Origin: a virus
DNA length: 38,967 nucleotides
Strand: one strand, 5' to 3'
Virus record (IMG/VR): IMGVR_UViG_3300045012_000256
Location: 1 to 38,967 of that record
Numbering within the stretch: position 1 is the first letter of the stretch; each line of letters begins with the position of its first letter. Shown piece by piece: positions 7,628 through 15,060 of the stretch. The position numbers were made by a program, and so were the translations under genes. Under the pieces are notes generated by a model. It ran no database searches, had not been told where the DNA came from, and saw only the letters and a program-made list of their open reading frames with translations.

Positions 7628-8943
7628 AGCCGGTTGAAGAAGTGACGGCGTGCGTCTGCGACTACGGAACGTTTATTAGCGTGGCTGAAAAACTCGCTGA
7701 AACGATGGAGAAGGTCTACTACTTCTCGCCATTTGAGACTGAGTATCAGGACATTCGTGCATGCATTAACGGTGAAGGCCTCTCCAAGGTTCAACGACTA
7801 GACAATCCGCTTGATCCGACCATCCTACCCGACATTGACTTATTCGTGTTCCCCGATATCGGCTTCTCTGGTCTGCAACGTCACCTGCGCGACATGGGCA
7901 AGGCAGTCTGGGGCCATTGCGGCGCATCAGACCTTGAACTGTACCGTGATTTTTTCCTAGCAACGTTGGAGGAAGTCGGTCTGCCCACCATCCACTCCCA
8001 AGAATTGGTCGGGCTGACGGCGCTTAACGAGTACCTGAAGGACGAAGAGAATCAGAACAAGTGGGTGAAGGTCTGCCGCTACCGAGCCAACATGGAGACA
8101 TGGCACCATCAGGACTACCGCACCAGTGTTCGCTCGCTCGATTCGTTGGCCGTCATCTTCGGCGGCGCAAAAGAGACGGTCAAGTTCGTAGTACAGGACG
8201 ATATCAAATCCGACATGGAAGTCGGATATGACGGGTGGTGCATCGACGGGCAATATCCATCGCATTCTTTTCAGGGGTATGAAAAGAAAAATGAATTGTA
8301 CCTGGGATCGGTGCTGTCGGCGAAAGATCTGCCCGAAGGGATTCAGGTAGTGAATGCGGCAATGGCTCCCGTGCTTGCGAACTACGGCTATCGAAACTGG
8401 TGGGCGACCGAGATTCGGATGGCCGACGGCATTCCGTATTTCATTGACCCGACTCCACGCATGCCGGGGCAGACCGGAGAGCATCAACTGGAGAGCATCG
8501 CCAACTTCGCCGATATCATCTGGGCGGGAGCCAACGGCATCGTGCTGAGACCTCAGTTCCGGTGGAAGTTTGCCGCCGAAGCGACGCTACATTACGAGCT
8601 GGAGCCGAAGGACCGCGCCATCAACGACGAGTGGAAAACTCTGCCGGTACCGGAAGAAGTACAGCGATGGGTAAAGCTCTATTACTACTGCCAGATAGAC
8701 GGCGTGTATCACCTGATGGCGAAGAACACCGACGAAGTAGGGGTAGTGATTGGCGGCGGCAACGACATCGACGAAGCGATTCACAACCTGATGGAGCATC
8801 TAGAAATGCTCAAAGGGTTGCCGGTGCATGCGAATCTGGTGGGCTTTGCGAGCTTGCTCGGAAGCATCGAAGAGGCCGAAGAGCAAGGCCTGAAATTTGG
8901 CGGCGAGATTCCTGACGCGGATATTATTCTCGACGAGGCATAG
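7624..8943 (+). CDS. ATP-grasp family ligase (GARS/PurD-like fold)
   Basis: A 439-residue protein with the domain order of ATP-grasp enzymes. The N-terminal Rossmann-like part (IDLFVFPDIGFSGLQRHL) leads to GKAVWGHCGASDLELYRDFF, the usual linker. The ATP-grasp core includes KWVKVCRYRANMET, VVQDDIKSDMEVGYDGW (central acidic residues) and EIRMADGIPYFIDPTPRMPG, matching the E...(D/N)P..R metal- and phosphate-binding end of the fold. It would join a carboxylate to an amine or other nucleophile using ATP; the substrate is unknown and need not be a purine intermediate. The ATG at 7624 is preferred over an in-frame TTG at 7594 because it overlaps the preceding small frame. It closes the enzyme cassette; the scaffold gene follows 4 bases later. 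Confidence 0.7.
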   Translation: MKPVEEVTACVCDYGTFISVAEKLAETMEKVYYFSPFETEYQDIRACINGEGLSKVQRLDNPLDPTILPDIDLFVFPDIGFSGLQRHLRDMGKAVWGHCGASDLELYRDFFLATLEEVGLPTIHSQELVGLTALNEYLKDEENQNKWVKVCRYRANMETWHHQDYRTSVRSLDSLAVIFGGAKETVKFVVQDDIKSDMEVGYDGWCIDGQYPSHSFQGYEKKNELYLGSVLSAKDLPEGIQVVNAAMAPVLANYGYRNWWATEIRMADGIPYFIDPTPRMPGQTGEHQLESIANFADIIWAGANGIVLRPQFRWKFAAEATLHYELEPKDRAINDEWKTLPVPEEVQRWVKLYYYCQIDGVYHLMAKNTDEVGVVIGGGNDIDEAIHNLMEHLEMLKGLPVHANLVGFASLLGSIEEAEEQGLKFGGEIPDADIILDEA

Positions 8944-8947
8944 ATAA

Positions 8948-10000
8948 ATGGCAGACGAAAAGCCGAACATAGACGCGGTATTGACCGAAGAACAAAAGCT
9001 GGCGGCGGAACTGGAGAGCCTGAAGAACGCTGCTCCACAGGGCACGCCACCCGCAGAAGCAGCGGCAGCGGAGCCTGTTCCTGCCGAGCCTGAGCCGCAA
9101 CCTAAACCAGAGCCAACACCGGAACCGAATCCCGAAGCCAAGGTCGAGACTGATGAGGAGAAGGAAGCGCGGACCAAGGGCCGTGCGTTCCAGTTGCTCC
9201 GTCAGCGTGAGAAGGAATTGGCCGAGGCTCGCGCCGAACTCGCGCGGCGGCAGGCGGCGGCAACCGAACCAGCGAAAGAGCCGAGTTTCGAGGATGCGCC
9301 CGCCGACTATCTCAAGAAGAAAATCGAAGCGACTGAAGCGGAACTTCGACAAGTTAGAGCGGAAGAGCAGCGACGCAACTACATCGACGGTATCAAGGCA
9401 CAGGAGGTCGTATTCGCAAAGGACCACCCGGACTACTTCAAAGCGACCGATTACCTGATCGACAAGGATACAAAGCAGTGGGTGCGTTCGGGTCTTTCGA
9501 CACGCGACACGAATATCGTAATCAACACGGTGCGAGAATATGAACGCACACAGAATCCGCAGTATAAGCCTTGGTATGACGCTGTGCGCGGGCGGGTGAA
9601 CGATCCCGGCGTTATCGCCACAGCCGAGAAAGAAGGACGCGATCTTGAAGAAATGGCGGCGTTCGTCGTAGCCCGCGATACATGGCTGACTACGCGGCGC
9701 GATCTCTTGGCTGAGGGCGCGAAGGCGGAGGGGCGATCGGTGGCGGAAGTGGCCTACGAGGAAGCGGTGGATCGCGGCTGGTCGGCCAACGAAAAGGGCG
9801 CGAGCAAGAACGAGCAGGCAGCGCTCCAGCGGGTGCGGCAGGCGAAGGAAGTGGCGACGGCGAGCCAGAGTCTCAGCGACTCGGCCACGGCAGAGCCGAC
9901 TCCTGAAGTCCGGGTGCTCCGCAATCGCCAGCAAATCATGGACCTCGACGAGAAGTCGCTGGACGAACTGATTAAGAGTGGAGCGTATAAGGAACTTTAA
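8948..10000 (+). CDS. Scaffolding protein
   Basis: A 350-residue, strongly charged protein. An acidic N-terminus is followed by a Pro/Glu/Ala-rich disordered segment (about 35-72: EPVPAEPEPQPKPEPTPEP), then long coiled coils (EARTKGRAFQLLRQREKELAE; KKKIEATEAELRQVRAEEQR), a middle domain (DHPDYFKATDYLIDKDTKQW) and a charged C-terminal helix (MDLDEKSLDELIKSGAYKEL). This design and its place upstream of the capsid gene fit a podovirus internal scaffold that guides prohead assembly and leaves before packaging. It starts just after the ATP-grasp stop and ends in TAATG shared with the next gene. Confidence 0.8.
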   Translation: MADEKPNIDAVLTEEQKLAAELESLKNAAPQGTPPAEAAAAEPVPAEPEPQPKPEPTPEPNPEAKVETDEEKEARTKGRAFQLLRQREKELAEARAELARRQAAATEPAKEPSFEDAPADYLKKKIEATEAELRQVRAEEQRRNYIDGIKAQEVVFAKDHPDYFKATDYLIDKDTKQWVRSGLSTRDTNIVINTVREYERTQNPQYKPWYDAVRGRVNDPGVIATAEKEGRDLEEMAAFVVARDTWLTTRRDLLAEGAKAEGRSVAEVAYEEAVDRGWSANEKGASKNEQAALQRVRQAKEVATASQSLSDSATAEPTPEVRVLRNRQQIMDLDEKSLDELIKSGAYKEL

Positions 10001-10254
10001 TGGCAGATATAATTCCACCGTCGATGACAGAAGGGCAGCAAATCTTCGCCAGCTACATGCCGCCGATGCGCGAGAAGGACGGCTCATGGCGTATCATGGT
10101 GACGGTGAGCACGGTGCCTCCGAATATCCAGATGATCGCCTATGGTGAGTTCCGGGTAGCGACACGCGACAGCGGTATTGCGCTCGGCGAGGCCATCAAG
10201 GCAATCGTGGCGAAGGAAGTGCCGCCGCCCATTCATACGGCGAACGGAAACTGA
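10000..10254 (+). CDS. Hypothetical protein downstream of scaffold
   Basis: An 84-residue protein starting at an ATG that overlaps the scaffold stop. It has a predicted beta-rich centre (SWRIMVTVSTVPPNIQMIAYG) followed by an amphipathic helix (GIALGEAIKAIVAKEV) and ends PPPIHTANGN. No recognised family. Position suggests a minor head or assembly factor. Confidence 0.65.
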   Translation: MADIIPPSMTEGQQIFASYMPPMREKDGSWRIMVTVSTVPPNIQMIAYGEFRVATRDSGIALGEAIKAIVAKEVPPPIHTANGN

Positions 10255-10267
10255 GGATTGTGCGCGC

Positions 10268-10441
10268 GTGAAAAAGTTTAGTGGGAATGCCAAGCAGCGA
10301 CGGGTTGCTTCGCGACGATGGGAGAGCGAGGCAACGGCGTGGCGTGCGTTGATAGAAACGGGGCAGGAAGCAGCGGCGTCTGTGGGATCGATTTTTGCCG
10401 ACGATTGCCCAGTCTATAACAACGTGATTATTGGTGAGTGA
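10268..10441 (+). CDS. Hypothetical small basic protein
   Basis: The GTG at 10268 is preceded by TGAGGA (10252-10257), a good ribosome site at suitable spacing; a longer in-frame start at 10178 lies inside the previous gene and is rejected. The 57-residue product has a basic N-terminal half (KKFSGNAKQRRVASRRWESE) and a more hydrophobic C-terminal half. It ends in GTGA, shared with the zinc-ribbon gene. Function unknown. Confidence 0.5.
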   Translation: MKKFSGNAKQRRVASRRWESEATAWRALIETGQEAAASVGSIFADDCPVYNNVIIGE

Positions 10442-10728
10442 CCATGCAAACTAACTACCGTGGTGCCGTAGGCCAATTTCCCATTGATGCACGAGCCATC
10501 TGCATAAACTGCAAGGAGAAGCTCAGCAAGAAGCATGGATTGAATCGCAACCGTCCCGACCAGCCACCAACCGTGATGGGCTGGTTTCTCGGCGATACGG
10601 GGCCGCGTTGCGTGTGGTGCCACAAGGAAGCATGGACCGACGCGGAATTCTGGAAGCGCACGGGCAGCAGCGAGTACCGGGCGGGGCGATTCGACCTGAA
10701 TTGGGATTTCAGGCCGAAAGAATTCTAG
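10438..10728 (+). CDS. Zinc-ribbon hypothetical protein
   Basis: The GTG at 10438 overlaps the previous stop (GTGA); an ATG two codons later (10444) is an alternative start. The 96-residue product has two CxxC knuckles, CINC (about 22-25) and CVWC (about 59-62), with 33 residues between, consistent with a single zinc ribbon. The C-terminus (FWKRTGSSEYRAGRFDLNWDF) is aromatic and charged. Its stop lies on a palindromic CTAG that also provides the stop of the converging minus-strand gene. Function unknown; a nucleic-acid or protein-binding adaptor is possible. Confidence 0.65.
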   Translation: MTMQTNYRGAVGQFPIDARAICINCKEKLSKKHGLNRNRPDQPPTVMGWFLGDTGPRCVWCHKEAWTDAEFWKRTGSSEYRAGRFDLNWDFRPKEF

Positions 10729-10970
10729 TCTTTGTATTCCGCTACGAGCCTTCCGATTCTCTCCGACGTTCGCGAGTAGGTCGCAATCAGTAGCGGCTCG
10801 CCGATGGTGCGTGCGGCCTTGAGCGCAGCTTCGGGACTATTCCAGAAGTGGAAATTACCATCATCGTAAGTCATCCAGATTATTTCTGGAAACGCCACGC
10901 GAACGGGCTTGGTGTTACGGGGTACGAGAGCTTTTGGTTTCTTCTTTTTCATTTTACGTGTTTCCATACT
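10725..10970 (-). CDS. Hypothetical protein in minus-strand island
   Basis: An 81-residue product reading leftward from an ATG at 10970 with GAGGA just upstream. It opens with a poly-Lys stretch (MKKKKPKAL), then a beta-hairpin-like block (IIWMTYDDGNFHFWNSPEAALKAARTIGEPLLIATY). It overlaps the end of the HNH gene by about 22 bases, so the two may be transcribed together. No family recognised. It is one of only four minus-strand genes in the window. Confidence 0.55.
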   Translation of the reverse strand, partial: SMETRKMKKKKPKALVPRNTKPVRVAFPEIIWMTYDDGNFHFWNSPEAALKAARTIGEPLLIATYSRTSERIGRLVAEYKD

Positions 10971-11512
10971 AATCCTCGACGAACTGCCATGACGGTGTGC
11001 TGACTGATTCCGAAGTGACGACCAATACTGCGCTGTTTCCAGATACCGCATAAGTGGCGTATGCAAACGACTTGCGGGGCGGTGAGCTTGGACATGCCAT
11101 GGCGTTCGCCGCGCGGGTGCGTCCGTAGTCGGGACGCGCGATTGCTTCTCCAAGAGTGGTGTTGATTTTGTGTTAACGAGTTCCATTCCAGATTTTCGAG
11201 AGCATGATTTTTACGATCGCTGTCAATGTGATTGACCTGCTCCAGATCGTCGGGATTCGGAATGAACGCCTTAGCGAGTAAGCGGTGTACGGAGCATTGG
11301 TATCTTTGCCGCTTGTTATAAAGCGTAACAGATGGGTAGCCGCTCGCATTCAGCCAAGGAGTCAGAACTGTGATGCGGGCGACGATGCCTCTGCGGCTTA
11401 TCCAGTAGTCTTCGTGATCCTCGACGCAGGCCCAACTCTCACCCGTGGCCTGTTCCAATAAGGACTTTTGCACTTCGGGCAGCGAACCGGCTCCTTTGTT
11501 GTGTTCACCCAT
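10949..11512 (-). CDS. NUMOD4/HNH homing-type endonuclease
   Basis: A 187-residue protein with the free-standing phage HNH layout. A NUMOD4-like start (ESWACVEDHEDYWISRRGIV, about 25-44) and GYPSVTLYN lead to an HNH core: VHRLLAKAFIPNP, then VNHIDSDRKNHALENLEW with the paired His/Asn and final N..HH residues. The C-terminal part (SKLTAPQVVCIRHLCG; RSIGRHFGISQHTVMAVRRG) resembles a helix-turn-helix DNA-binding region. Such enzymes nick or cut intron-less or intron-bearing sites to spread themselves. The exact start is uncertain: ATG 11512 is used here, with ATG 11533 and GTG 11473 as alternatives. The 5' part overlaps the zinc-ribbon gene in another frame. Confidence 0.85.
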   Translation of the reverse strand: MGEHNKGAGSLPEVQKSLLEQATGESWACVEDHEDYWISRRGIVARITVLTPWLNASGYPSVTLYNKRQRYQCSVHRLLAKAFIPNPDDLEQVNHIDSDRKNHALENLEWNSLTQNQHHSWRSNRASRLRTHPRGERHGMSKLTAPQVVCIRHLCGIWKQRSIGRHFGISQHTVMAVRRGLVWKHVK

Positions 11513-11583
11513 TGATGCCCACAACGATAACATTCAACGCCGCTGATTGCAACCCGCTTCGGAGTAATTGCTGTAGTTGGCAT
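11398..11583 (-). CDS. Small zinc-ribbon protein in minus-strand island
   Basis: A 61-residue protein with CYRCGHQW (about 18-25) and CPKCKSPYWNRPR (about 35-47), two CxxC knuckles 13 residues apart, a pattern I know from small phage and bacterial zinc ribbons of the form CxxCGHxW...RCPKCKSPYWxxPR. It is read leftward and overlaps the HNH gene start in a different frame, so the two would be coupled. It could bind DNA or RNA or regulate its neighbour. No clear ribosome site is visible. Confidence 0.65.
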   Translation of the reverse strand: MPTTAITPKRVAISGVECYRCGHQWVNTTKEPVRCPKCKSPYWNRPRVRVGPASRITKTTG

Positions 11584-11786
11584 GGAACGAATAGTACGTA
11601 CTTAGATAGTCCTTGCGCAACCGTGTGTAAAGGTGATTGGAGTGTCGATAGCTGGAATCATTCACGCCAAGGGACGTTGACCCTGAAAGATGAATGTCGC
11701 GCGCTGTCCTAGCGGAACAGGGCAAATGACTGAGAGAGGCATCGGCCTGACAAGTTGTTTGACTCTGTTAACTAGGAGAGAGATTC
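11584..11786. other. Non-coding gap ahead of the capsid gene
   Basis: About 200 bases between the divergent zinc-ribbon and capsid genes, one of the longest non-coding stretches in the window and a likely home for a promoter. I see TTGACC near 11677 and TTGACT near 11759 but no convincing -10 at correct spacing, so no promoter is called. The 3' end carries the strong AGGAGAG ribosome site just before the capsid ATG. Confidence 0.4.
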
Positions 11787-12932
11787 ATGGCAGAGACGAT
11801 TGTCGCAAGCGGGGACGCCGCCGCGGTGGTGATCTATTCCCGTAGGGTTTTCCTACAAGCAATCCACACTCCCGTTCTCGCCAAACTGATGGCGCCGGGA
11901 CTCAACGCCCGCGATCAGACAAGCATCGTCCAGCTATTTGACGAGCCGCTGAAGGGACCGGGCGACACCGTAAAATTCGATTTTCTGCCCAACCTGACGG
12001 GACCCGGCGTCATCGGTGACGCCCCGATCTCAGGTCAGGAAACGGCAATGACGTGGCAGACCACGTCCTTCACCATCAACCAGCAGCGCAATGCAACGCT
12101 GATTGTCGGCAAGATGTCGCAGCAGCGGGTGCCGTGGTCCATGCGGGACGCGGCATATGCGCAGCTGGCGAACTGGGTGAAGACTATCATCGACGCAGGC
12201 CTGCTCAATCAGGCGGCGTGCAACACGAACCAGACCAACGTCGCGTACACTGGGCTGAACACTCCGGCGACCATCGACTCGTCTCACCAGATTTTCGCTG
12301 GTACTGCGACCTCAGACGGGACGCTGACCTCCTCGATGATCATGGACCTCGAACTGATTACAGAGGCGGTTACCAAGGCGCAATCTACTCTGATCTTCCC
12401 GATCAAACCTCCGGTAATCAAAGGCGTCGAAGTGGCGGGGATGCTGTTCATGCATCTGACCCAAGTCCGCGACCTGAAGAACAACTTTCAGGCCGGTGAG
12501 TGGGGAAACATCTTCGGCATGGCGATGCAGGGCGGACAGGTCACTGGCAACCCGATTTTCACTGGAGCAATCGGCGTTTACGAGAACGTCGTGATGCACG
12601 CGGATGCGAACGTGCCGTGGGGCAGCTCGACGCAGAACCAGATGATGACCGCCACGGGACAGCTTGTCGCGGCTCCGACCGTGCTCGGGGTGACCAGCGT
12701 GGCACGGGCAGTCTTCATGGGCGCACAGGGGCTCGCTATCGCGTTCGGCTCTGCCGATAACATGGAAGGGAAACCCCTTCGGGTGCGGTGGTACGAGGAA
12801 ATTCTGGACGCTGGCAACCAGCTTCGGGTGACCGGAGGCCTGATTTGGGGGTGCGCGCAGCCGCAGGTCACGATTAGCGGGACCGCACAGAACTACGCCA
12901 CAATCAGCATCGACACTTGGGCTGCGCCATGA
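11787..12932 (+). CDS. Major capsid protein (N4-gp56 family)
   Basis: HK97-fold capsid subunit. The 381 residues match the N4-gp56 / DUF4043 type: an N-terminal helix ending in VLAKLMAPG, then GPGDTVKFDFLPNLTGPGVI with GDAPISGQE, QQRNATLIVGKMSQQRVPW (E-loop/P-domain region), then LFMHLTQVRDLKNN (about 216-229), GNPIFTGAIGVYENVVMHAD (about 253-272) and a C-terminal WYEEILDAGNQLRVTGGLIWG. No protease-cleaved delta domain is evident because a separate scaffold is encoded upstream. A strong AGGAGAG site precedes the ATG, fitting its high expression. It follows the minus-strand endonuclease island rather than the scaffold directly. Confidence 0.9.
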   Translation: MAETIVASGDAAAVVIYSRRVFLQAIHTPVLAKLMAPGLNARDQTSIVQLFDEPLKGPGDTVKFDFLPNLTGPGVIGDAPISGQETAMTWQTTSFTINQQRNATLIVGKMSQQRVPWSMRDAAYAQLANWVKTIIDAGLLNQAACNTNQTNVAYTGLNTPATIDSSHQIFAGTATSDGTLTSSMIMDLELITEAVTKAQSTLIFPIKPPVIKGVEVAGMLFMHLTQVRDLKNNFQAGEWGNIFGMAMQGGQVTGNPIFTGAIGVYENVVMHADANVPWGSSTQNQMMTATGQLVAAPTVLGVTSVARAVFMGAQGLAIAFGSADNMEGKPLRVRWYEEILDAGNQLRVTGGLIWGCAQPQVTISGTAQNYATISIDTWAAP

Positions 12933-12953
12933 TCGCGGGAGAGTAAAAGACAA

Positions 12954-13556
12954 ATGGCAAACGCATATTACGCGACGACCTTTAACGACAACCAGGTATT
13001 CATACCGGGGATCATCGGCGCTTTCGTGCGTCCGTTTTCCTTCAACCTGACTGCGACCCTCAATGGCGGGGCGACTCCTGTTGGCTTCGTCGTCAATGAC
13101 ACGGTTGCTCTCGCATCCTTCGGCTACAAGCAGGGCGCTGGCGGCGTCATGGTGCTCGGCTACCGGGTGAACGTTCCGGCATTGGATACGGGCACGGCAT
13201 CGGTAGTCAGTATCGGCGACAACAACGGCACGGCAGGAGCCTTTCAGGCGACTTACTACGCCACCAAGGCGGCGGGTCAAAGCTCGTTGGGCACCGTGTT
13301 CGATTCGCTGTGCGGATTCAACGGAACCACGACCACGCCGTTCCTGCCGGTGGCATTAACCAGCAACATGCCGCGTTCGTATACGACTTCGACGGTCACT
13401 TCGACTTCGACGCCGTATACCGAAGGGCCACTGTTCATCCTCAAGGTGACGACCGCACCGACGACGGCGACAACGACCGGACTGATCACGGGCTATGTGC
13501 TCATGCAGCCGATTGGCACGCAGTCGGTAACGTATCTCAACGGAGCAACGAATTAA
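12954..13556 (+). CDS. Virion structural protein, possible head decoration
   Basis: A 200-residue, Thr/Gly/Val-rich protein with few charged residues, predicted beta. The N-terminus (MANAYYATTFNDNQVFIPGI) and middle (GGVMVLGYRVNVPALDTGTASV) look like alternating strands. The Thr-rich segment (YTTSTVTSTSTPY, about 142-154) may be a surface loop. It lies 21 bases after the capsid gene, the usual place for decoration or minor head proteins. No signature motif, so decoration is inferred from position. Confidence 0.6.
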   Translation: MANAYYATTFNDNQVFIPGIIGAFVRPFSFNLTATLNGGATPVGFVVNDTVALASFGYKQGAGGVMVLGYRVNVPALDTGTASVVSIGDNNGTAGAFQATYYATKAAGQSSLGTVFDSLCGFNGTTTTPFLPVALTSNMPRSYTTSTVTSTSTPYTEGPLFILKVTTAPTTATTTGLITGYVLMQPIGTQSVTYLNGATN

Positions 13557-13557
13557 T

Positions 13558-13998
13558 ATGCCGACTCTAATCGAGAATCGACAGACGGAAGCCCTTGAGG
13601 CTATCGCGCAGGCGTTGCAGGCGCGTCTCCATCCCGAAGCGCTGGTAATCACCCATCGTGCGCGCGTGAACCATGCGCTTGTATCGGCGGGACAGGACGC
13701 CGAGTCGGGCGACTGGAGCGTGACTACCGAGAATCCGAATACGGGTCAGCGCAAGGTGGCGGTGCTCAGCGCCAAGGAATTCGCGACGCAGTACGAGGCT
13801 ATCACGCCTGACGGCAAGGTGGTGGAAGAGCCTCCGGTCCCGTACCGGAACAAGGCCAGTCAGGAAGTCGTGCAGGTGCAGAAGGCGCATGACGGGAACT
13901 TGGCCGACAACCTGTACGTCGTGACTCATGCAGACGGGCGCCCCGAAGAGCGCATCACCGAGCAGGCATTGGGAGAGAGCTATGAACAAGCCTCCTGA
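13558..13998 (+). CDS. Hypothetical virion-region protein
   Basis: A 146-residue protein that begins directly after the previous stop. The N-terminal half is helical and charged (IENRQTEALEAIAQALQARL); the rest reads as short strands (WSVTTENPNTGQRKVAVLS; NLYVVTHADGRPEE). No family recognised. Overlap with the next gene (17 bases) places it in the head-gene operon. Confidence 0.6.
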   Translation: MPTLIENRQTEALEAIAQALQARLHPEALVITHRARVNHALVSAGQDAESGDWSVTTENPNTGQRKVAVLSAKEFATQYEAITPDGKVVEEPPVPYRNKASQEVVQVQKAHDGNLADNLYVVTHADGRPEERITEQALGESYEQAS

Positions 13999-14278
13999 TT
14001 TCACCAGCGGGCTGGGTGGCTACGGCCCGTGGCCCGACACCGATCCACCGGGTGTGGGCGCAGACCCGAGTCCGTATTACAAGGACGGGTACGCCAATCG
14101 GGCACCAGCGGGAACGCACTACGAAGGACCAGCGGATTACTGGATTGATTGCATGGTGTATCCTGACAGGAGCTATGCGAACAGCGAGCCGATGGCGGAC
14201 ATGCTCGACCACAACTCGCGGTTCTTTCGCGTGAGCGAAGGTAACATCACGGGCAAGAAGCCCGGACCTGAGAACTAG
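13982..14278 (+). CDS. Hypothetical virion-region protein, Pro/Gly/Tyr-rich
   Basis: The ATG at 13982 is preceded by GGGAGAG; an in-frame ATG at 13928 inside the upstream gene is rejected. The 98-residue product is rich in Pro, Gly, Asp and Tyr (GLGGYGPWPDTDPPGVGADP; YYKDGYANRAPAG) and probably extended or disordered. Function unknown. Confidence 0.55.
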   Translation: MNKPPDFTSGLGGYGPWPDTDPPGVGADPSPYYKDGYANRAPAGTHYEGPADYWIDCMVYPDRSYANSEPMADMLDHNSRFFRVSEGNITGKKPGPEN

Positions 14279-14287
14279 GAGTAAATC

Positions 14288-14674
14288 ATGGCAGGCAAAT
14301 TCAATCTGAAGTCGGGCACGGAGTACCTTCCGAAGTACAACTGGGAACTCGGCATGAATGACGACCTCGCCTACTCGGATCGGGCGGGCTGGACGACATC
14401 GACCGAGATGTTGTGCGGTGGCGTCGGCATGGAGTGGGATGACCTCGGCGCTCTGGAAGTCGGCAACCAGTACGACCTCGACCCGATGAGCGAAGAGCGT
14501 GGCAAGACTACGTTCTCGGATGGCGTGCCGACTGCAATGGGCCACATCGGCATCATGGCAGCTGAAGGCGCTCCGGGCATGCAGATGACCGAGCGCACTG
14601 TCGGCGGAAAGAACGTCGATCTGAGTTCGCCGCAGACCTACAACAAAATCGACGCGAACAAATACAAGGGCTGA
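14288..14674 (+). CDS. Hypothetical virion-region protein
   Basis: A 128-residue protein preceded by TAGGAG. It is acidic with many Gly and Met residues (LCGGVGMEWDDLG; GHIGIMAAEGAPGMQM), with no domain I can name. Located in the head-to-connector interval. Confidence 0.6.
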   Translation: MAGKFNLKSGTEYLPKYNWELGMNDDLAYSDRAGWTTSTEMLCGGVGMEWDDLGALEVGNQYDLDPMSEERGKTTFSDGVPTAMGHIGIMAAEGAPGMQMTERTVGGKNVDLSSPQTYNKIDANKYKG

Positions 14675-14677
14675 GCC

Positions 14678-14848
14678 GTGCCAGCGAAGAGCGAAAAGCA
14701 GCGTGAGGCGATGGCGATCGCCGAGCATCATCCCGAAAAGCTCCACAAGGAGAACAAGGGGATGCTCGACATGTCGCACAAGCAGCAGCACGACTTCGCG
14801 TCGAAGCCAATGAAGTATCACGGCGAAGGCAGGAAGGCTCATGGCTAG
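14678..14848 (+). CDS. Small PAKS-type conserved phage protein
   Basis: GTG at 14678 to TAG at 14848 gives 56 residues. The N-terminus PAKSEKQREAMAIAEHHPEK and the later HDFASKPMK match a widespread small phage protein pattern: PAxSxxQ..M near the start and (D/E)FAS near the end. Role unknown in all cases known to me. Short, basic and helical. It sits 3 bases after the previous stop and overlaps the next gene by 8 bases. Confidence 0.65.
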   Translation: MPAKSEKQREAMAIAEHHPEKLHKENKGMLDMSHKQQHDFASKPMKYHGEGRKAHG

Positions 14849-15050
14849 GACGAAAGGCGTAGACCTCGGGCTGGACAAGCCGGACAAGATGTCGAGCGTA
14901 CTCGGCTCGCCGCCGGGTGAGATCGATGGTTGCATGGATCAAGGAATCGGGGACGCCGCTGTTGAGGCCGACTTGGACCCCGGCAGCGGCACCCAATCTG
15001 GCAGTCATCCAGCAAAAACGCAGAGCAAGATTATGCGGTTCTTCGGATAG
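14841..15050 (+). CDS. Hypothetical small protein
   Basis: A 69-residue acidic, Gly/Asp-rich protein with a basic end (KTQSKIMRFFG). It begins inside the preceding small gene and ends 10 bases before the adaptor gene. No family recognised; overlap and spacing support its expression. Confidence 0.5.
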   Translation: MARTKGVDLGLDKPDKMSSVLGSPPGEIDGCMDQGIGDAAVEADLDPGSGTQSGSHPAKTQSKIMRFFG

Positions 15051-15060
15051 TGAGGCGTGA

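Noticed and set aside
11512-11712. A + strand frame of 66 residues before the capsid gene
   Set aside because: It is opposite the endonuclease island, has no ribosome site and no recognisable content.
689-14935. Other long minus-strand frames (for example 689-1510, 8924-10087, 12312-13280, 13955-14935)
   Set aside because: They lie opposite well-supported genes (terminase, scaffold, capsid and others) with shadow-like composition rich in Arg and His and no family features.
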